In this document: positions 43,350 to 55,740 of the stretch, piece after piece | How positions within the stretch are numbered: the first letter of the stretch is position 1 | Layout of the letters: each line of letters starts with the position of its first letter | Assembly: GCF_014633365.1 (NCBI RefSeq) | Contig: NC_068344.1 | Location: 10,803,669 to 10,867,668 of the forward strand | Length of the DNA stretch: 64,000 nucleotides | Reading direction: 5' to 3' | From: Diospyros lotus | Taxonomy: Eukaryota; Streptophyta; Magnoliopsida; Ericales; Ebenaceae | Position numbers and translations under genes: made by a program | The notes under the pieces: generated by a model | Databases searched by the model: none | The model's input: the letters and a program-made list of their open reading frames with translations, nothing else | Told to the model about the DNA's origin: nothing

Positions 43350-46147
43350 CAACAACACATCTCAGGCAACAAGCTAATTGCCACAACAGCCTCCCGGCAC
43401 CATCCCTACTTACATCTGGACTTGTATTATCTACACATGAGGTAAAACCTCATGAGTCATAAAGACTCAGTAAGGGTGCAATGCATGTAAATATGAATAT
43501 AATCATGTTTATGTATGCCAAATGCATGCAAATGAGGCTAGGTCCACTCATCCTCACAACCCACTAAGGTTTGAGGCATCAACCTATCAGCCCCCACCAC
43601 ACTAGTCCTCCATATGACCATCGGTCCACTAGGTCTTGCATCACACAAGATATAATCGCTACATGCCAATGCAACATAAATACATTATCAAACACATTTA
43701 CCAACTTGCAAGGCCACCTCCACATGGGGCCGTCCCTTACCTGGCTCGAAACTTCATCTCTGTCTCGGCACGAATTCCAGCCTGAATTTCAAGTTCTTCT
43801 AGGATCACCGTCCTTCCGGTCGAACCTAGATGCAACCACACACAAAATCCCAACTCCATTAATCTCCGGCATTAAACCAATGCCCTCAACTACACCGCAC
43901 ATCACCAAAATCATCTATTAACTAATTTCAAATAACCCCAACACAGGGTTTAATCCAACTAATACTACATAATTCATTATCTCACATAATGAAATTAATT
44001 AAATTAATTTACCTTAATTAATTCAAAAAAAATAATTAATTACCTCATTCAATTGGAAAGAAAAAATCGGCCAATCGCCCATGCCGACGTTGCTTCCCGA
44101 GTTGCAATCTCATGCCTGAAATCCCATTCTCGAGCTCCCGGCACGCTCCTCAAGTCCCAATTAAATTTTGAGAACTTTTCCCCATTTTTCTGGATTTTTT
44201 TTCCTATTTTCCATATTTTCTCATTTTCTATTTTGTTTTACTTTTTTTTTTCTTTTCTTTTCTTTCCTGCATCTTCTTCCTCCTCCGCATTCCCGCGCGC
44301 GCACAACCTTTTTCTTCTACCTCCGGTGCGCAACAGCAGCCTTCCCCCGCGCATGCCGCCGATCACCCCCTGTACCTACATACAAACCTGCCATAACCAT
44401 GAACTGACTGGCATAAAGCCCATGAGCCCGAGGCTCCCACAACACGATCCACACAAGCCTGAGGCTCCCATCACAATCACATACTGGAGTTTCCGAGTCA
44501 TAGCTATCTAGAGCCCAACTTCCACTCATAGCTATCGAGGGTCAACTCCACATCACGATCCACATCACATACTGGAGTTCCCGAATCATAGCTATCTGGA
44601 GCCCAGCTTTCACTCATAGCTATCGAGGATCAACTCCATATCACAACCTATGTCGATCGGTAACCATGCAATGCAACCGATAATAAATGCAATAGCTCTT
44701 GCAGCATTAACATGATGACAAGGCCCCCATAAGCCAAACATCATGCCATGCTACGCCCACATAAGAACACACACAGGCAAAATGCTCTAAATGCACATGC
44801 TCACCTACTGTATCCAAGTCGGCACTCAATAGGCCAATCAGGTTATGCCAATGTGCACACTTCCCCGTACGTACAAAGCATGTCCCCCAATGAATGCAAG
44901 CCCAATCTCATACACTGCAATATCATATGCCACATAATGGCAGAGCCAGTCGACAGTGACCAAGTATCGGTTGACAATTCGTGACTAGGAACAACCAGTT
45001 GACAGCCGTCCTCGGCTTGATGACGGTTCGCCCCAGTATCACCAAGTAGTCAACTCGTTACCTCACCAGACGACAGCTCACGCCTCCTGTTATTACCACT
45101 CACACCCCCAAGAAATCATAACCACATCATGATACGCACGCACCAAGGATAGGTGTCCGGCGATACTAGCTCGCCTAACCCGTTTGTGGTCTATCGTAAC
45201 AGTTGATAACTGGTGCTCATACATTCAACCATCGAGTGCTACGACCCAACGGTCCACAGTCAGTAGCTTTGTACCCCATACCCTATAATTCACATAAACT
45301 TACTCCCAGTTATAACAACTCACCCCAGAGGGTACCCATAACCACAACTGACTCACTAAGAGCCTAGCGCTAACCAGGTTCGACATCATTCCCAAGGAAA
45401 TATGGGCGATACAATACCCCGTAGGCATTTAACAATTAAAATCTTAGGAATCTCCTATTTAATTTAATTAAATTTAATTTATACAACAGATACCCACAAC
45501 GCACATAAATAATTTCTAAAACCAAATCAGGCTAAGAAAGGAAACAGAATCCACAAATCGAAGGAGATTCACAAAGAGAGTAAGGAGTTTGCCTTAAATT
45601 AACTGACTTTGGTGATTATACACCCACACGTCGCCAAATTAATACACACTGTAAATTAACATATAACTTCCCAAATTAATCAAATCGCAGCCAAAATAAA
45701 ATTCCAATCGTAAAGATTAATGAATACACATTTCCTCACTTGATTATTTAAACCTCAATTATACTAAATTTTTCCGCTATTTCTCTTGAATTTCCCCCTC
45801 ATTTCCATCCTCGGCGTGCCTCCATTTCTGTATTTTTCTTCCTTTGCCTGTTGCTAATTCCCTTGGCCGAATGCTCCCAAAATTGGGAGTTAAAATAGTA
45901 AAAAGAAGGAGTCGCCAGAAGCTGCTGCGTGGCAGCCAACATTCACCGCCTCCAGCCCCCAAAAATGACGCTGTTTTGGCGTCCTTGGCTTTGGAAAGTT
46001 TTCACAAAATTCTCCCTAGAGCTCGCACAAGCCGAGCCTCGATCCCCCGACTTGCCTCATACCCCCTCACGCAAGCGGCCGCTCACGCTGCTTGCATTCT
46101 TCAACCATTATATGCGCCCACTTAATTTTAAAGTAAGCTTACATAGC

Positions 46148-47074
46148 TAGGGGTGAGCAAAAGTTTGGTTAAACAAAACTAACCGAACCGAACCAAAAAG
46201 TTCGGTCAGTTCAGTTTTTCAAAAACAGCTGTTCGGTTCAGTTATATTTTTCTTTAAAAATTGGTTATTCGGTTCGATTCTGTTATTTTTATAAAAATAC
46301 TCAAAAAATCGAACCAAGCCAAACTTGTAGCAAATAGCCTCTATTGAACTGAACCGGCCACAACCCCCCGTGCGAACCGAACTACCCCCCTTCACGAGTC
46401 ATGCGGGCGCAACATTTCATCTTCTCCGTTCTTCATTCTTCTCTCTCTTGCGTCTCGCCATTTCATCTTCTCTTCGATTCGAGTACACAAATCTGGCGAT
46501 GGCGAATATGAAGACGAAGACGAAGGCAAAGATGAAGGCTCTTCGATGCTTCGTAGATTAGGCATTGGCCGAAGGCTCTTCGTCTTCATCTCTTCATCTG
46601 TTCTCTCTCCCTCCACCATCTGTCACATTCGCAAATGCCAAAGAAGAAGACGAAGGTTGGAAACGAAGACGAAGACTACGCCGATGGTTTTACGGTAAGT
46701 TTGCACTCTATTTCTATTTTGCATTGAAATTTTGAAACCTAGATCTACTAAAATCCCACCATTAGATGCTTTTAGTTTTTGGGTATGTGGGTCACTATGG
46801 TTGGGGGAATCTGATGATCGGTTCCGATCATCGAAATCGCCTGCTGGCTAGGTGGCATGCAGCAACAACAAAGCTGGTCTCTTGGTTATTTTGTCTCCAG
46901 TTCGGTTTTCGATTTCGGTTCGGTTAACACTGTTTAGGTTTTGGTTAGATCGGTTTCGGTTAGTTCTGTTTATTGGGGTTAGTCGGTTGGTTCGGTTCGG
47001 TTATTGTGTTTGGTTCGGTTTGGTTCATAATTTTTGGGTAGTTCGGTTCGGTTATAATCGATTGCACACCCCTA
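46148..47074. mobile_element. hAT-like non-autonomous element with CGGTT repeats
   Basis: Ends TAGGGGTGAGCA and TGCACACCCCTA are inverted repeats. Both subterminal regions carry many CGGTTCGGTT/AACCGAACCG units in opposite orientation. Candidate 8-bp flanks match poorly. A GAAGACGAAG-rich stretch occupies the centre. Confidence 0.6.
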
Positions 47075-49140
47075 CACACAGTTTCTAGAAATTGCATTTA
47101 AACTCCATTGCTTCCAAAAATTCTCACATACACCCGTATAATAATTTTTATACTCCAAATTTTTCAACAATTAATTACCCATCACTCTAACACAAAATAA
47201 ATTAATATTTCCTTTAAACCCACAAATATTCAATAATCACTGTAAATACAATAATTAATAATTACTAATTGCTCCCCATTTAAATTAATAGTTATTAGTT
47301 GTTCCCGATTAAATTAATGGTTATTAATTATTTCTGAATTACCGAGATGTTACATTCCGTTGCTATAGTTTTTTTTTTTTTTCTATTTTTTAGTAATGAA
47401 TTTCGACGCTAAATTCAGTGCATGCCCCAAAATTAAACGCGTGCCAGCCCCCACCCTCCCCTCATGTGCTCATAGCTGGCAGCGCTGGGATATTAATCCC
47501 AGCAATAACTCCAAGTGCTACACCTTGTAATCGAACCGCCAACCTCCAAGTACCAACAACCTTTATACAAGCTCGAATCAGTCGATCTGGATGCCTATTT
47601 GGTTATTAAAGTACATAAATTATATTTATAACATTTTCTCCCAAACTTTTAAGAATTATATTTACTCTTCAAAATTTACAAAACTTATTTAATGAATATT
47701 AATTTTAATATTAATGTTAGTAGAGGGAAATAAATATTATTTTTATTTTTAATATTTATTAATTTTATTTTATTACTAATTTAAATAGAAAATTATAAAT
47801 TATTATATTAGTAGTGAAAAATTTTGTTCTTATTTTGATTTTAATTTGTAATGTCATATTTTATTAATTTTTGTGAATGATGAATATTAATTTTAACTAT
47901 ACATTAAATTTTTAATTTAATTTTTTTGGTCGAGCATATCCCCTCGCTAAATTTTAAATTTTTAATTTAATTTTTTTGAATTTTAAATATAATATAACTT
48001 TCATTTTTAGCAACAGGTATATACCTATCGCTAAAATTATAATTTTAAATTTATTTTTTTCCTTTATTTTACGACAGGTAACCTCATCGCTAAATTTTTA
48101 TTTCTTAAATTATATTTTTTTCATGTTTTAGCGACGAGTGACCCCTGTTGCTAAAACTTGTTATTTTTATTTATTTTATTTCTTTTTTTAGCGACTTTTA
48201 TATTTTACATTTATTTTATTCTTTTTTTTTGCGATGGAGAAGCCCGTCGCTAAATGTTTAATTTTAAAATTATTATTTTTCTGTATTTTAGCGACGGGCG
48301 AGCATCTGTCGCTAAAACTTGTTATTTTTATTGATTTTATTTCTTTTTTTATCGAATTTTGTATTTTAAATTTATTTGGTTTCTTTTTTTGCGATGGGAT
48401 ATCCCCATCTCTAAATTTTGTATTTTAAATATATATTTTTTTCTTTTTTTAGCTACAGGAGGGCACCCATCGCTAAATTTTTTATTTTACATTTATTTTT
48501 TTTCTTTTTTTGCAACAGGGGAGCCCACGTCGCTAAATTTTTAATTTTAAAATTATTTTTTCCCATTTTTACCCATCGCTAATTTTTTAATTTACAAATT
48601 ATTTTTTTTATATTTTAGCGACAAGTGAACCGTCGTCGCTGAATTTTTAATTTATTTTTCTTTCTTTTTTGCGACCGATGCATACCAGTCGCTAAAGTTT
48701 TTATTTTTATTTATTTTTTCCTTTTTTGGCGATGAATTTTTTATTGCTAAATTTTAAAATTTATTAAAAAATTTAAAAAAATCAGTGACGGGTATATCCA
48801 TCACTAAATTAAAAAAATATTTTCAAAAATTAGAGACGAAATTCTGTCGCTAGTGCGTCACTAATTAGTGACGGATTTTGTCCCATCGCTACTTCCGTCG
48901 CTAAAAAGCATATTTCTTATGGTGATTGTTTGTGGTTGTGTTGCATGGCATTGTGTTTCTATATTGCCTCACATTGTGATGTTGGATCATGGGTTGCATT
49001 CAGTGGGGGGTCAGTCTTTGTATGTGATAGGAGCGTGAGCATTTGCATGACACGATTGGCTTTTGAGTGATGACTTGTGTATGTTAAGTGAGCATATGCA
49101 TTAGAGCATTCGTGCGTGTGGATTCTTACATAGGCGTAGC

Positions 49141-50817
49141 TGTTGGGATTACATAGATCTCATCATATGCGCAGCGGAATTAAAATTTAGTTTGCAGGTA
49201 TCTCGTTTTTTAGAAAATATTGTTTAAGAAATTGAAAGCAAAAACGAAAAGATACTTCTTTGATGAAATTCGATTTCACCGTTAGATTTCCCGCCGTATA
49301 ATTCTCAAAGTGTAGGATGCCGAGTTGGTCCACCCAAAACCACTTCTATTCAAGAATATCAAGAGAAATGAAAGTAAAAGAAATTTTTCACAAAATTTCT
49401 AACTCACTTCTTTGGATTCACACACAACTCTCAAAACTCTCTCAACACTCAAGTGATTCAAGAACTATCAAGTGATTAAAATGAAGTGATCAAAACTCTC
49501 TCAACACTCAAGTGATTAAAAACCCATTTAATAACTTTCATTAACCCTACTCATTAAATGGGTTGGGCTTCTCAAACCCAACCCATTTAATGCTATTAGG
49601 TCAAGCCCAAACCAATGGAGTTAATTTGAATCTAATAATGCCATTGGACCAAGTCCAATGTGCTAGCAAAAGGCCTAATCTAATTAATGATTAAATAATT
49701 ATATTCATAATATAATTATTTAATTATTTTTATTTATCCAATAAATAAATGCACTATAATTAATAATTATGAAATTACTAATTTATCCATCTTCTATTTG
49801 AAAGTGATTTCTTTTGGGTGGGACTTTCTAGGTTCACAAATAAATTGACAACGAGAATAATTAACGATTAATTCTTGTAAATCATGAGTGACATCTAGCA
49901 ATATGTCATGATTACTCAATTTATTATGAAACGGGTATTGTGAACATTTTACTACGTTACCATGCAATACGGTCCTTCTATTATCCTATATCCCGACAAG
50001 ATATGAGATCATGGTCAGTAGGTCGAATCTTTTAATCTCGTCATATGACTAAATCCAAAATCAATCTTGACTAATTATGACACAACCCTTATGGAATAAA
50101 TTATATCGTCATATTACCTCGGCCAAGGATTTATCGTCAAGTGATTACTGGATCGCATAAGATATCTTCCTCATAAATCTCAAGGTGATAGATTCCATGT
50201 CTGATGTACACATACCTCATGTATCATTGAATTAACCACATAGATATGTATGATTATTCTTGATTAGAACAACCATATAATATCGTTGATATCCTAATCC
50301 ACCAATACATAGATATCTATGTCATCTCAGGTCTAAGGACTAGTTGCACAATTACAGCTAACATTAAATCATTGACCCATGAAAAAAAAACCCATATGAT
50401 TTAATGTTAACAGTCTCGTTCAATGAACTTGTTCTTATAACGAGTACCCACTCATCTTCCTTCTATATCTCATACAGAATGACACGAAACTTAGCGACCT
50501 TATCTTTCAGTATCTCATACTAAATAAGGAAGAAAACGATGTGTTGGCCTTTACGAGTTGCTATTATCCAGATTAGGAATTCTACGACTAGGAACATGTT
50601 TATAGTATAACTAATTATGGATTATCCGTAACTCGTATTTTTAACTCTTAAGAATGGTATCCACTCCTTATTATACTAATTGATATATGTTTTATAATTT
50701 AAACCATATTGCAATTTAAATAAAAACACAAGCTTTCCATTTAAATAATATTTAAAGAATTACAAGATCGAGTCCTATTGTGTCACTAGAATTGGTCTTC
50801 AAGGCTCATATCTAACA
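49141..50817. mobile_element. Solo LTR with TSD GTAGC
   Basis: TGTTGGGATTACATAG to CATATCTAACA, 1677 bp, with exact GTAGC flanks (49136-49140 and 50818-50822). TGTTGG...CAACA/TAACA ends are common in Ty1/copia LTRs, but the lineage is not certain. It lies inside an LTR of another family, whose sequence continues across it. Confidence 0.82.
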
Positions 50818-52199
50818 GTAGCATGGCTTGATGTTTAGCTTATGGGGGCCTGGTCATCATGTTAATGCTGCAAGAGCCACTGCATTCCTTATATGCTTCA
50901 TTGCATGGTTTCTTTGGGCACTATGGTGATGGTGGTGGAAATTGGCTTGTGCTTGTGATGCGTAAGATTGTGGATGGAGGCCCACAGTAGTTTGTGACCT
51001 TGATGAGATTGTGACTGATGTGGCACATGATGACAATGGTGATGGATGTGAGATGAGAATCTTAGGCTCATGTTCTTATTTTGGTAGTCTGTCTTGGCTG
51101 CAGCAGGTTTGTATATAAGGTCTTGGGTGCCATTATGTACATTTTCTTATGTGGGCCCCAAGGACCATATGTGTGCATCCATGCATTAATATTATGGCTG
51201 AGTAACGTGCGATATAACCACATGGCGTGGATTCACTACAAGAAAATTGGTCTTCTGTGATAACCTTAGGTTGTCACAAAAAGATATAATTTCATCACGC
51301 AATCTTTTTAGTGATGATCAAATATTCGTCAAGGACTCGTCACCATAGGTCCCCCGCCGATTATCTTTGGTGACGAAATAATCATTTTATCACGGTAAAT
51401 GCATTATTGGTGACAAAAAAACTCGTCGCCCAACTCATCACCTAAGATCATTGTCTCTTCATATCTAGTCACGAAAAATACTTTTTAGTGACTAATTATT
51501 TCATCACTATTGACATAAAAATTTCCATCACTAGAACATATTTGTGACTACCATTAATTCTCACAATTTTTTTTTTTATCTCATCACCAAAACTATCTCG
51601 CGATGTTATCTCCTCACCAAAAAACAAAATTGTTCATTATGAGAAAATTTTTGTGACAAAACACTTCTTCACCAAAAGGTACTTGTGATAAAAGTGAAGT
51701 CCTCACAGAAAATATTCTTTGATGGTTGGTAAAATACTTGTGCTTTACATTAAGAGACTTAGACATCACCAAAAAATTTCGGTGATGAAAGCATCTCATT
51801 GCAAAACCTTTTTACTACAATACAATATCATCACCAAAAACTTTTAACAACTAGAGTCCATCAAGGAAATAACATCATTAAAAGTTATAGATGACTCAAC
51901 CAATCTATCACTAAAAATTTTCTGTCATGATATTCTAATGATATAGTCCTACAAACATCCCTGTTAATAAATTCTCAACCTATTTAAAATATCAAACACA
52001 ACTATTACAAATTTCAATGAATTACGTCATCCAAATTGTTAGTCTATCAAAACATATCCCACAAATGACAGAACTCATCAAATCTAATATTCAAAAACAT
52101 GTTCCATATATAATCCATCAAATAAAGACAAACAAGAAAAAAAGTATATCAAGTCAAAATAAACTTTCAACTTCTTTGGATCCTTAAAGTCCCACACAT

Positions 52200-52400
52200 C
52201 TAAGAGTTGTTGCCATCTTCTGCATTTGATGGTTCATCAAGAGGTTTTTCTCCAACTTTTTCTAAAACAATGGCCAACATTCTCTTCAACCAATGGATTT
52301 CCTCTTTCTATGCTTCAAACTCAATTTCTCTTGACTCATTATATTGTAACAAGTTCTCCACTTATGCATGCCAAGAACCTGAAAAACAAAAGTAAACAAA
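52200..52400 (-). pseudogene. Possible C-terminal coiled-coil remnant of a CACTA-encoded protein
   Basis: The minus strand reads ENLLQYNESREIEFEA, a stop, then KEEIHWLKRMLAIVLEKV and a DEPSNAEDGNNS end. Charged heptad-like text followed by an acidic tail resembles the C-terminus of the second CACTA ORF (Transposase_24 type). Short and broken; uncertain. Confidence 0.35.
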
Positions 52401-54779
52401 AGATCAAATAAATTAGTATAATTTGTTTTAATGCGAAAGATTTATAATAATTCAAATAAAGAGAACTAACCATACTCGTAATTTAAAAATAGCTATACTA
52501 AACTAGTCCAGTGATGACCCTCTCTACCTAAACCTATCCACCAACTATAAAGAATTTGAAACAATCTATAACGTCAGAACCTATGTTATTAACAACTAGA
52601 CGTATGGACTTCCATTAATTCAAGTCTCAACTAAGGTGTTTATCTTGCAATGGCTAACAGAATGCTGCAATTTCATAGGCAGAACTTGGTACAAAAAAAA
52701 GTTCTTCCATTGATGACTATGAATGAGCTCATTCCTTAATATCAACTCAACAAGAGGACAATAACAAATAAGATACCATTAGTCTCAACATGTGATTATA
52801 AAAAGGTAAATGAAAACTCATATAATCATGAATGTTCAAATAACCAAAATGATAATAACAAATAATATAATTTTAACAAAGTACTTGAAGTCTAGAACAT
52901 TAATAAGATGTAGTGTTCAAATTTCGTAAACAAATTCATAAAATGAACTTCAAGCCTAAATGTTATGCAAAATAAATAAGCAATTAGTTCTATGGATTTG
53001 TGCTTAAAAGAAAAATAATGCAACACTTGCTGGGAAGAAAAAATAGAAAATGATGCAGCCTAAAGAAAAACCTGAACTGAAAAACAGAAGTTACCTAAAA
53101 AGAGATCAGGAGAATAAAAAAAGGAAACTTAATCGCAGAAAGGAAAAATAGAAGAAAGAAAGATCGGAAGGAAAAAAAATGGAAGAACAGCTAAAGCTGT
53201 GAGCAGTGAATATTCAGGATATAAACTATAAAGGAAGCCATGACAAGGGATTAGAAGGAAAAAAAAAAAAAAAAGCAGAGGTGCAAACCTGCAAAACAGA
53301 ACATCCAAAAGCAAGATAGCTGAAGTTATGACATGCACCTAAGGGAGTGCCTCGCTTCAGTGCCGAATAGGCACATGGCACTGTGTAGTGCATGTTTGAC
53401 AATTATGGGTCTTGCTCTTCTCTCTTTCGTTAAACACTTTCTCTACATGCTCTACTTTCCTTGTAGATTTGTTTGCTAGTTTTCTTTAATAGACGCCATT
53501 TCAAATTATCTAATTTCAAAATCATATTTTCTTATGTAAATAGCCACACATCCACTGTAACAATCTTATCTTGGTCATACTCATTTTGCACATGTTGATA
53601 TTAATTTCCCAACATTCTATACCATACACAAAAGCTAGTATTATACCTCTCTTATAAAACTTCCCATTTAGCTTTAGGGGAATGTTACAATTGCATAAAA
53701 TGCTAGAAGTACTCCACTTTAACTATTCTTCCATGATTCTGAGATTTACATAATCAATAATCTTCCTTTCTTCGTTAACCTTTTCCTCTTCTTCTATACA
53801 AATGATAGTTCACTGGCTGCTTGTGTATTATTTAGAGTTACGAAAAATTAAGCGTACTCTTAATCCTGTATAATCTCTCATTATTACCTAACTTATCTTT
53901 ATATATCTATAAAATTCTTTATATATCATAGCATAAATTTTCTACGATTTAAATATTTTAACACGTTAGTAGTATAAATATAAACATATATATCCATAAC
54001 ATGATAGTATAATCATAGTATAAATTTAATTAGGTTTTTTTTAATCCTAACACATTTATCTCACTTTATCCATTGCCACACAATACTTAACTTCTACATT
54101 TATATATAACCTTGCCTAAACATACATTCATTTAAAATAACAAGAAGGAAATGGTTCTGTCAAACATGACAGTCAAATTGAGATCCTTTCTAACCCAAAC
54201 TACGAGCAACTAACCATTTACTTGGTGCACATGATGAACGGATCCAAAATGAAAAAGGCATTTCAAATTGCCCATAAAAAATAAGAGATACCAAAGCCCA
54301 AAAGAAAGACCCAACAAGTGGCGAACAACTCATAAATAAGCTAAACCCTAATTTCACCATATACACTGCCATCCACAATCCAAAATGTCCCTCGTCGGTT
54401 AAAAGAACAAGAAGCTAGCACTGGTTCTTTACTTTATTTTATTTGTAGATATATAATATAGGCGCCCCTCTACTGCACAGTGACACAAGTGGAAGAAGCC
54501 AAGCAAGTTCTGGTCATGGCCGTGATACGAGTCTTCTTTGAGGACTTTTGACAAACACGTGGTGTCCTTGTACAACTAATTAAACACATGCATTTTATCA
54601 AACAGATGGTACACGCAGAAAGAGCAAACCATAAACAATGAATCCAAGCAATATGGGCGAAACCAATATAGGGCCAAAATAAAAGAATCAATTCTGGATA
54701 TAGAGAAGATCAAAATTATGTTTCATTTTTTGCCACTAGTATTGAGACCCTAACACAACACGTTAACTGTCAAAACCAA

Positions 54780-55060
54780 AGATTGAACCAAACCTGGAAT
54801 AGTGGAACTGAAACCATTGATTTGTAGAGCGACTCAGCGAGAGGCGAGAGCAAGAGCGATTTGCAGAGAACGAGAGGCAACCGGCGACGTCGAACCTCCC
54901 CTAGCGCTAGCAGCGAGCGAGCGAGAGAGCGAGAGCGAGAAAGAGGCAGCAAGTGCGACCAGCAAGACAGAGCGAGACAGAGCAAGAGACGCAGTGGCGA
55001 TGGGCGATCGCTGACCACCAAGCACAAGCTCTCACACTCGGCTAACCCAACATGCACGTT
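54780..55060. other. GC-rich island inside the CACTA element
   Basis: GCGAGAGAGCGAGAGCGAG-type purine repeats are much more GC-rich than the surroundings and could be a captured 5'-UTR or exon. No recognisable protein in any frame. Confidence 0.35.
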
Positions 55061-55447
55061 GATATATATATATAGCTACACAGTTGCACTGTGCACAACA
55101 GAAATCAAGCACCCGATTTGGCTACTATGCACACCCTAAGTGCTAATAGCTGCACAAGGAAGAGGATAAGGGAGAGCTTGCCTGTTTTGGCTTGCAGGAA
55201 CCGATACAGAGCCACCCTTCATCGTCTGATCTTCGTTGTTTTCTCTTCTTCTTTGCTATCCCTCGCTTTGCTGCTGTCCATGATTCACTCTTTCTATCTC
55301 TCACCACCGCTGCCCCCCCTCCCCCCAATAAATCTAATAGTGCGGCCTGGGAACTCATCCAGCCATGTTTGGTGATGCACGGCTATGCATACACACGAGC
55401 ACATTGTTTAATGATAAAAATACTAACAATGATAATGCTAATAGCAC

Positions 55448-55449
<2 letters not shown>

Positions 55450-55489
<40 letters not shown>

Positions 55490-55740
55490 TAACAATAAAA
55501 ATAATAAGGATAATAATAACAATAATATATATAATAATGATAACAACATACATATTACCAAATGTTATCATTACATATTACCAACAACAATGATAATAAT
55601 AATATTAGCGATGATATTAATAATAATAATACTAATAATAATAATGATGATGATAATAATAACAATATTAATAATAATAATGTAAATATTACTAACAATA
55701 ATAATAATATTAACCATAATAATAATAGTAATATGAATAT
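55450..55740. repeat. (AAT)n microsatellite, partly degenerate
   Basis: About 12 perfect AAT units at 55450-55485, then a long imperfect run of AAT/AAC/GAT triplets. Frames across it give poly-Asn or poly-Ile, which are not real genes. Confidence 0.9.

Larger units (their letters stand above)
42351..47354 (-). mobile_element. Large LTR unit with nested insertions
   Basis: TGTGACGACCC to CGAGATGTTACA, flanked by TTCCA (42346-42350) and TTCCG (47355-47359), a 4-of-5 match. Its 44690-44960 segment is the reverse complement of 48925-49140 plus 50823-50900, so the two LTR copies are opposite in orientation. It contains a hAT-like MITE and a possible inner LTR. Two copies of a CATAGCTATC...CAACTCCA unit lie at 44500-44640. 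Confidence 0.6.
39818..48924. mobile_element. GCGACGG-repeat element (degenerate CACTA-like), split by an LTR unit
   Basis: Many copies of TTAGCGACGGG...CGTCGCTAAA in both orientations lie at 39818-40380 and 47355-48924. One at about 39894-39920 is palindromic around GGGCACGTGCC. The right end reads AAGCATATTTCTTATGGTG, a mutated version of a CACTA terminus. The left end was not found. Its flank sequence is interrupted by 42351-47354. Much of 40380-42350 is AT-rich filler without a gene. Confidence 0.5.

Noticed and set aside
44053..44511. 152-residue plus-strand ORF with Phe-rich centre
   Set aside because: It lies within an LTR unit, has low complexity and no recognisable motif.
48234..48544. 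Small Phe-rich ORFs with repeated ATGG/ATGE text
   Set aside because: Products of the GCGACGG repeats and T-runs, not genes.
54770..55139. Overlapping Arg/Ser-rich ORFs on both strands
   Set aside because: Purine-repeat DNA gives open frames in all directions; no motif in any frame.
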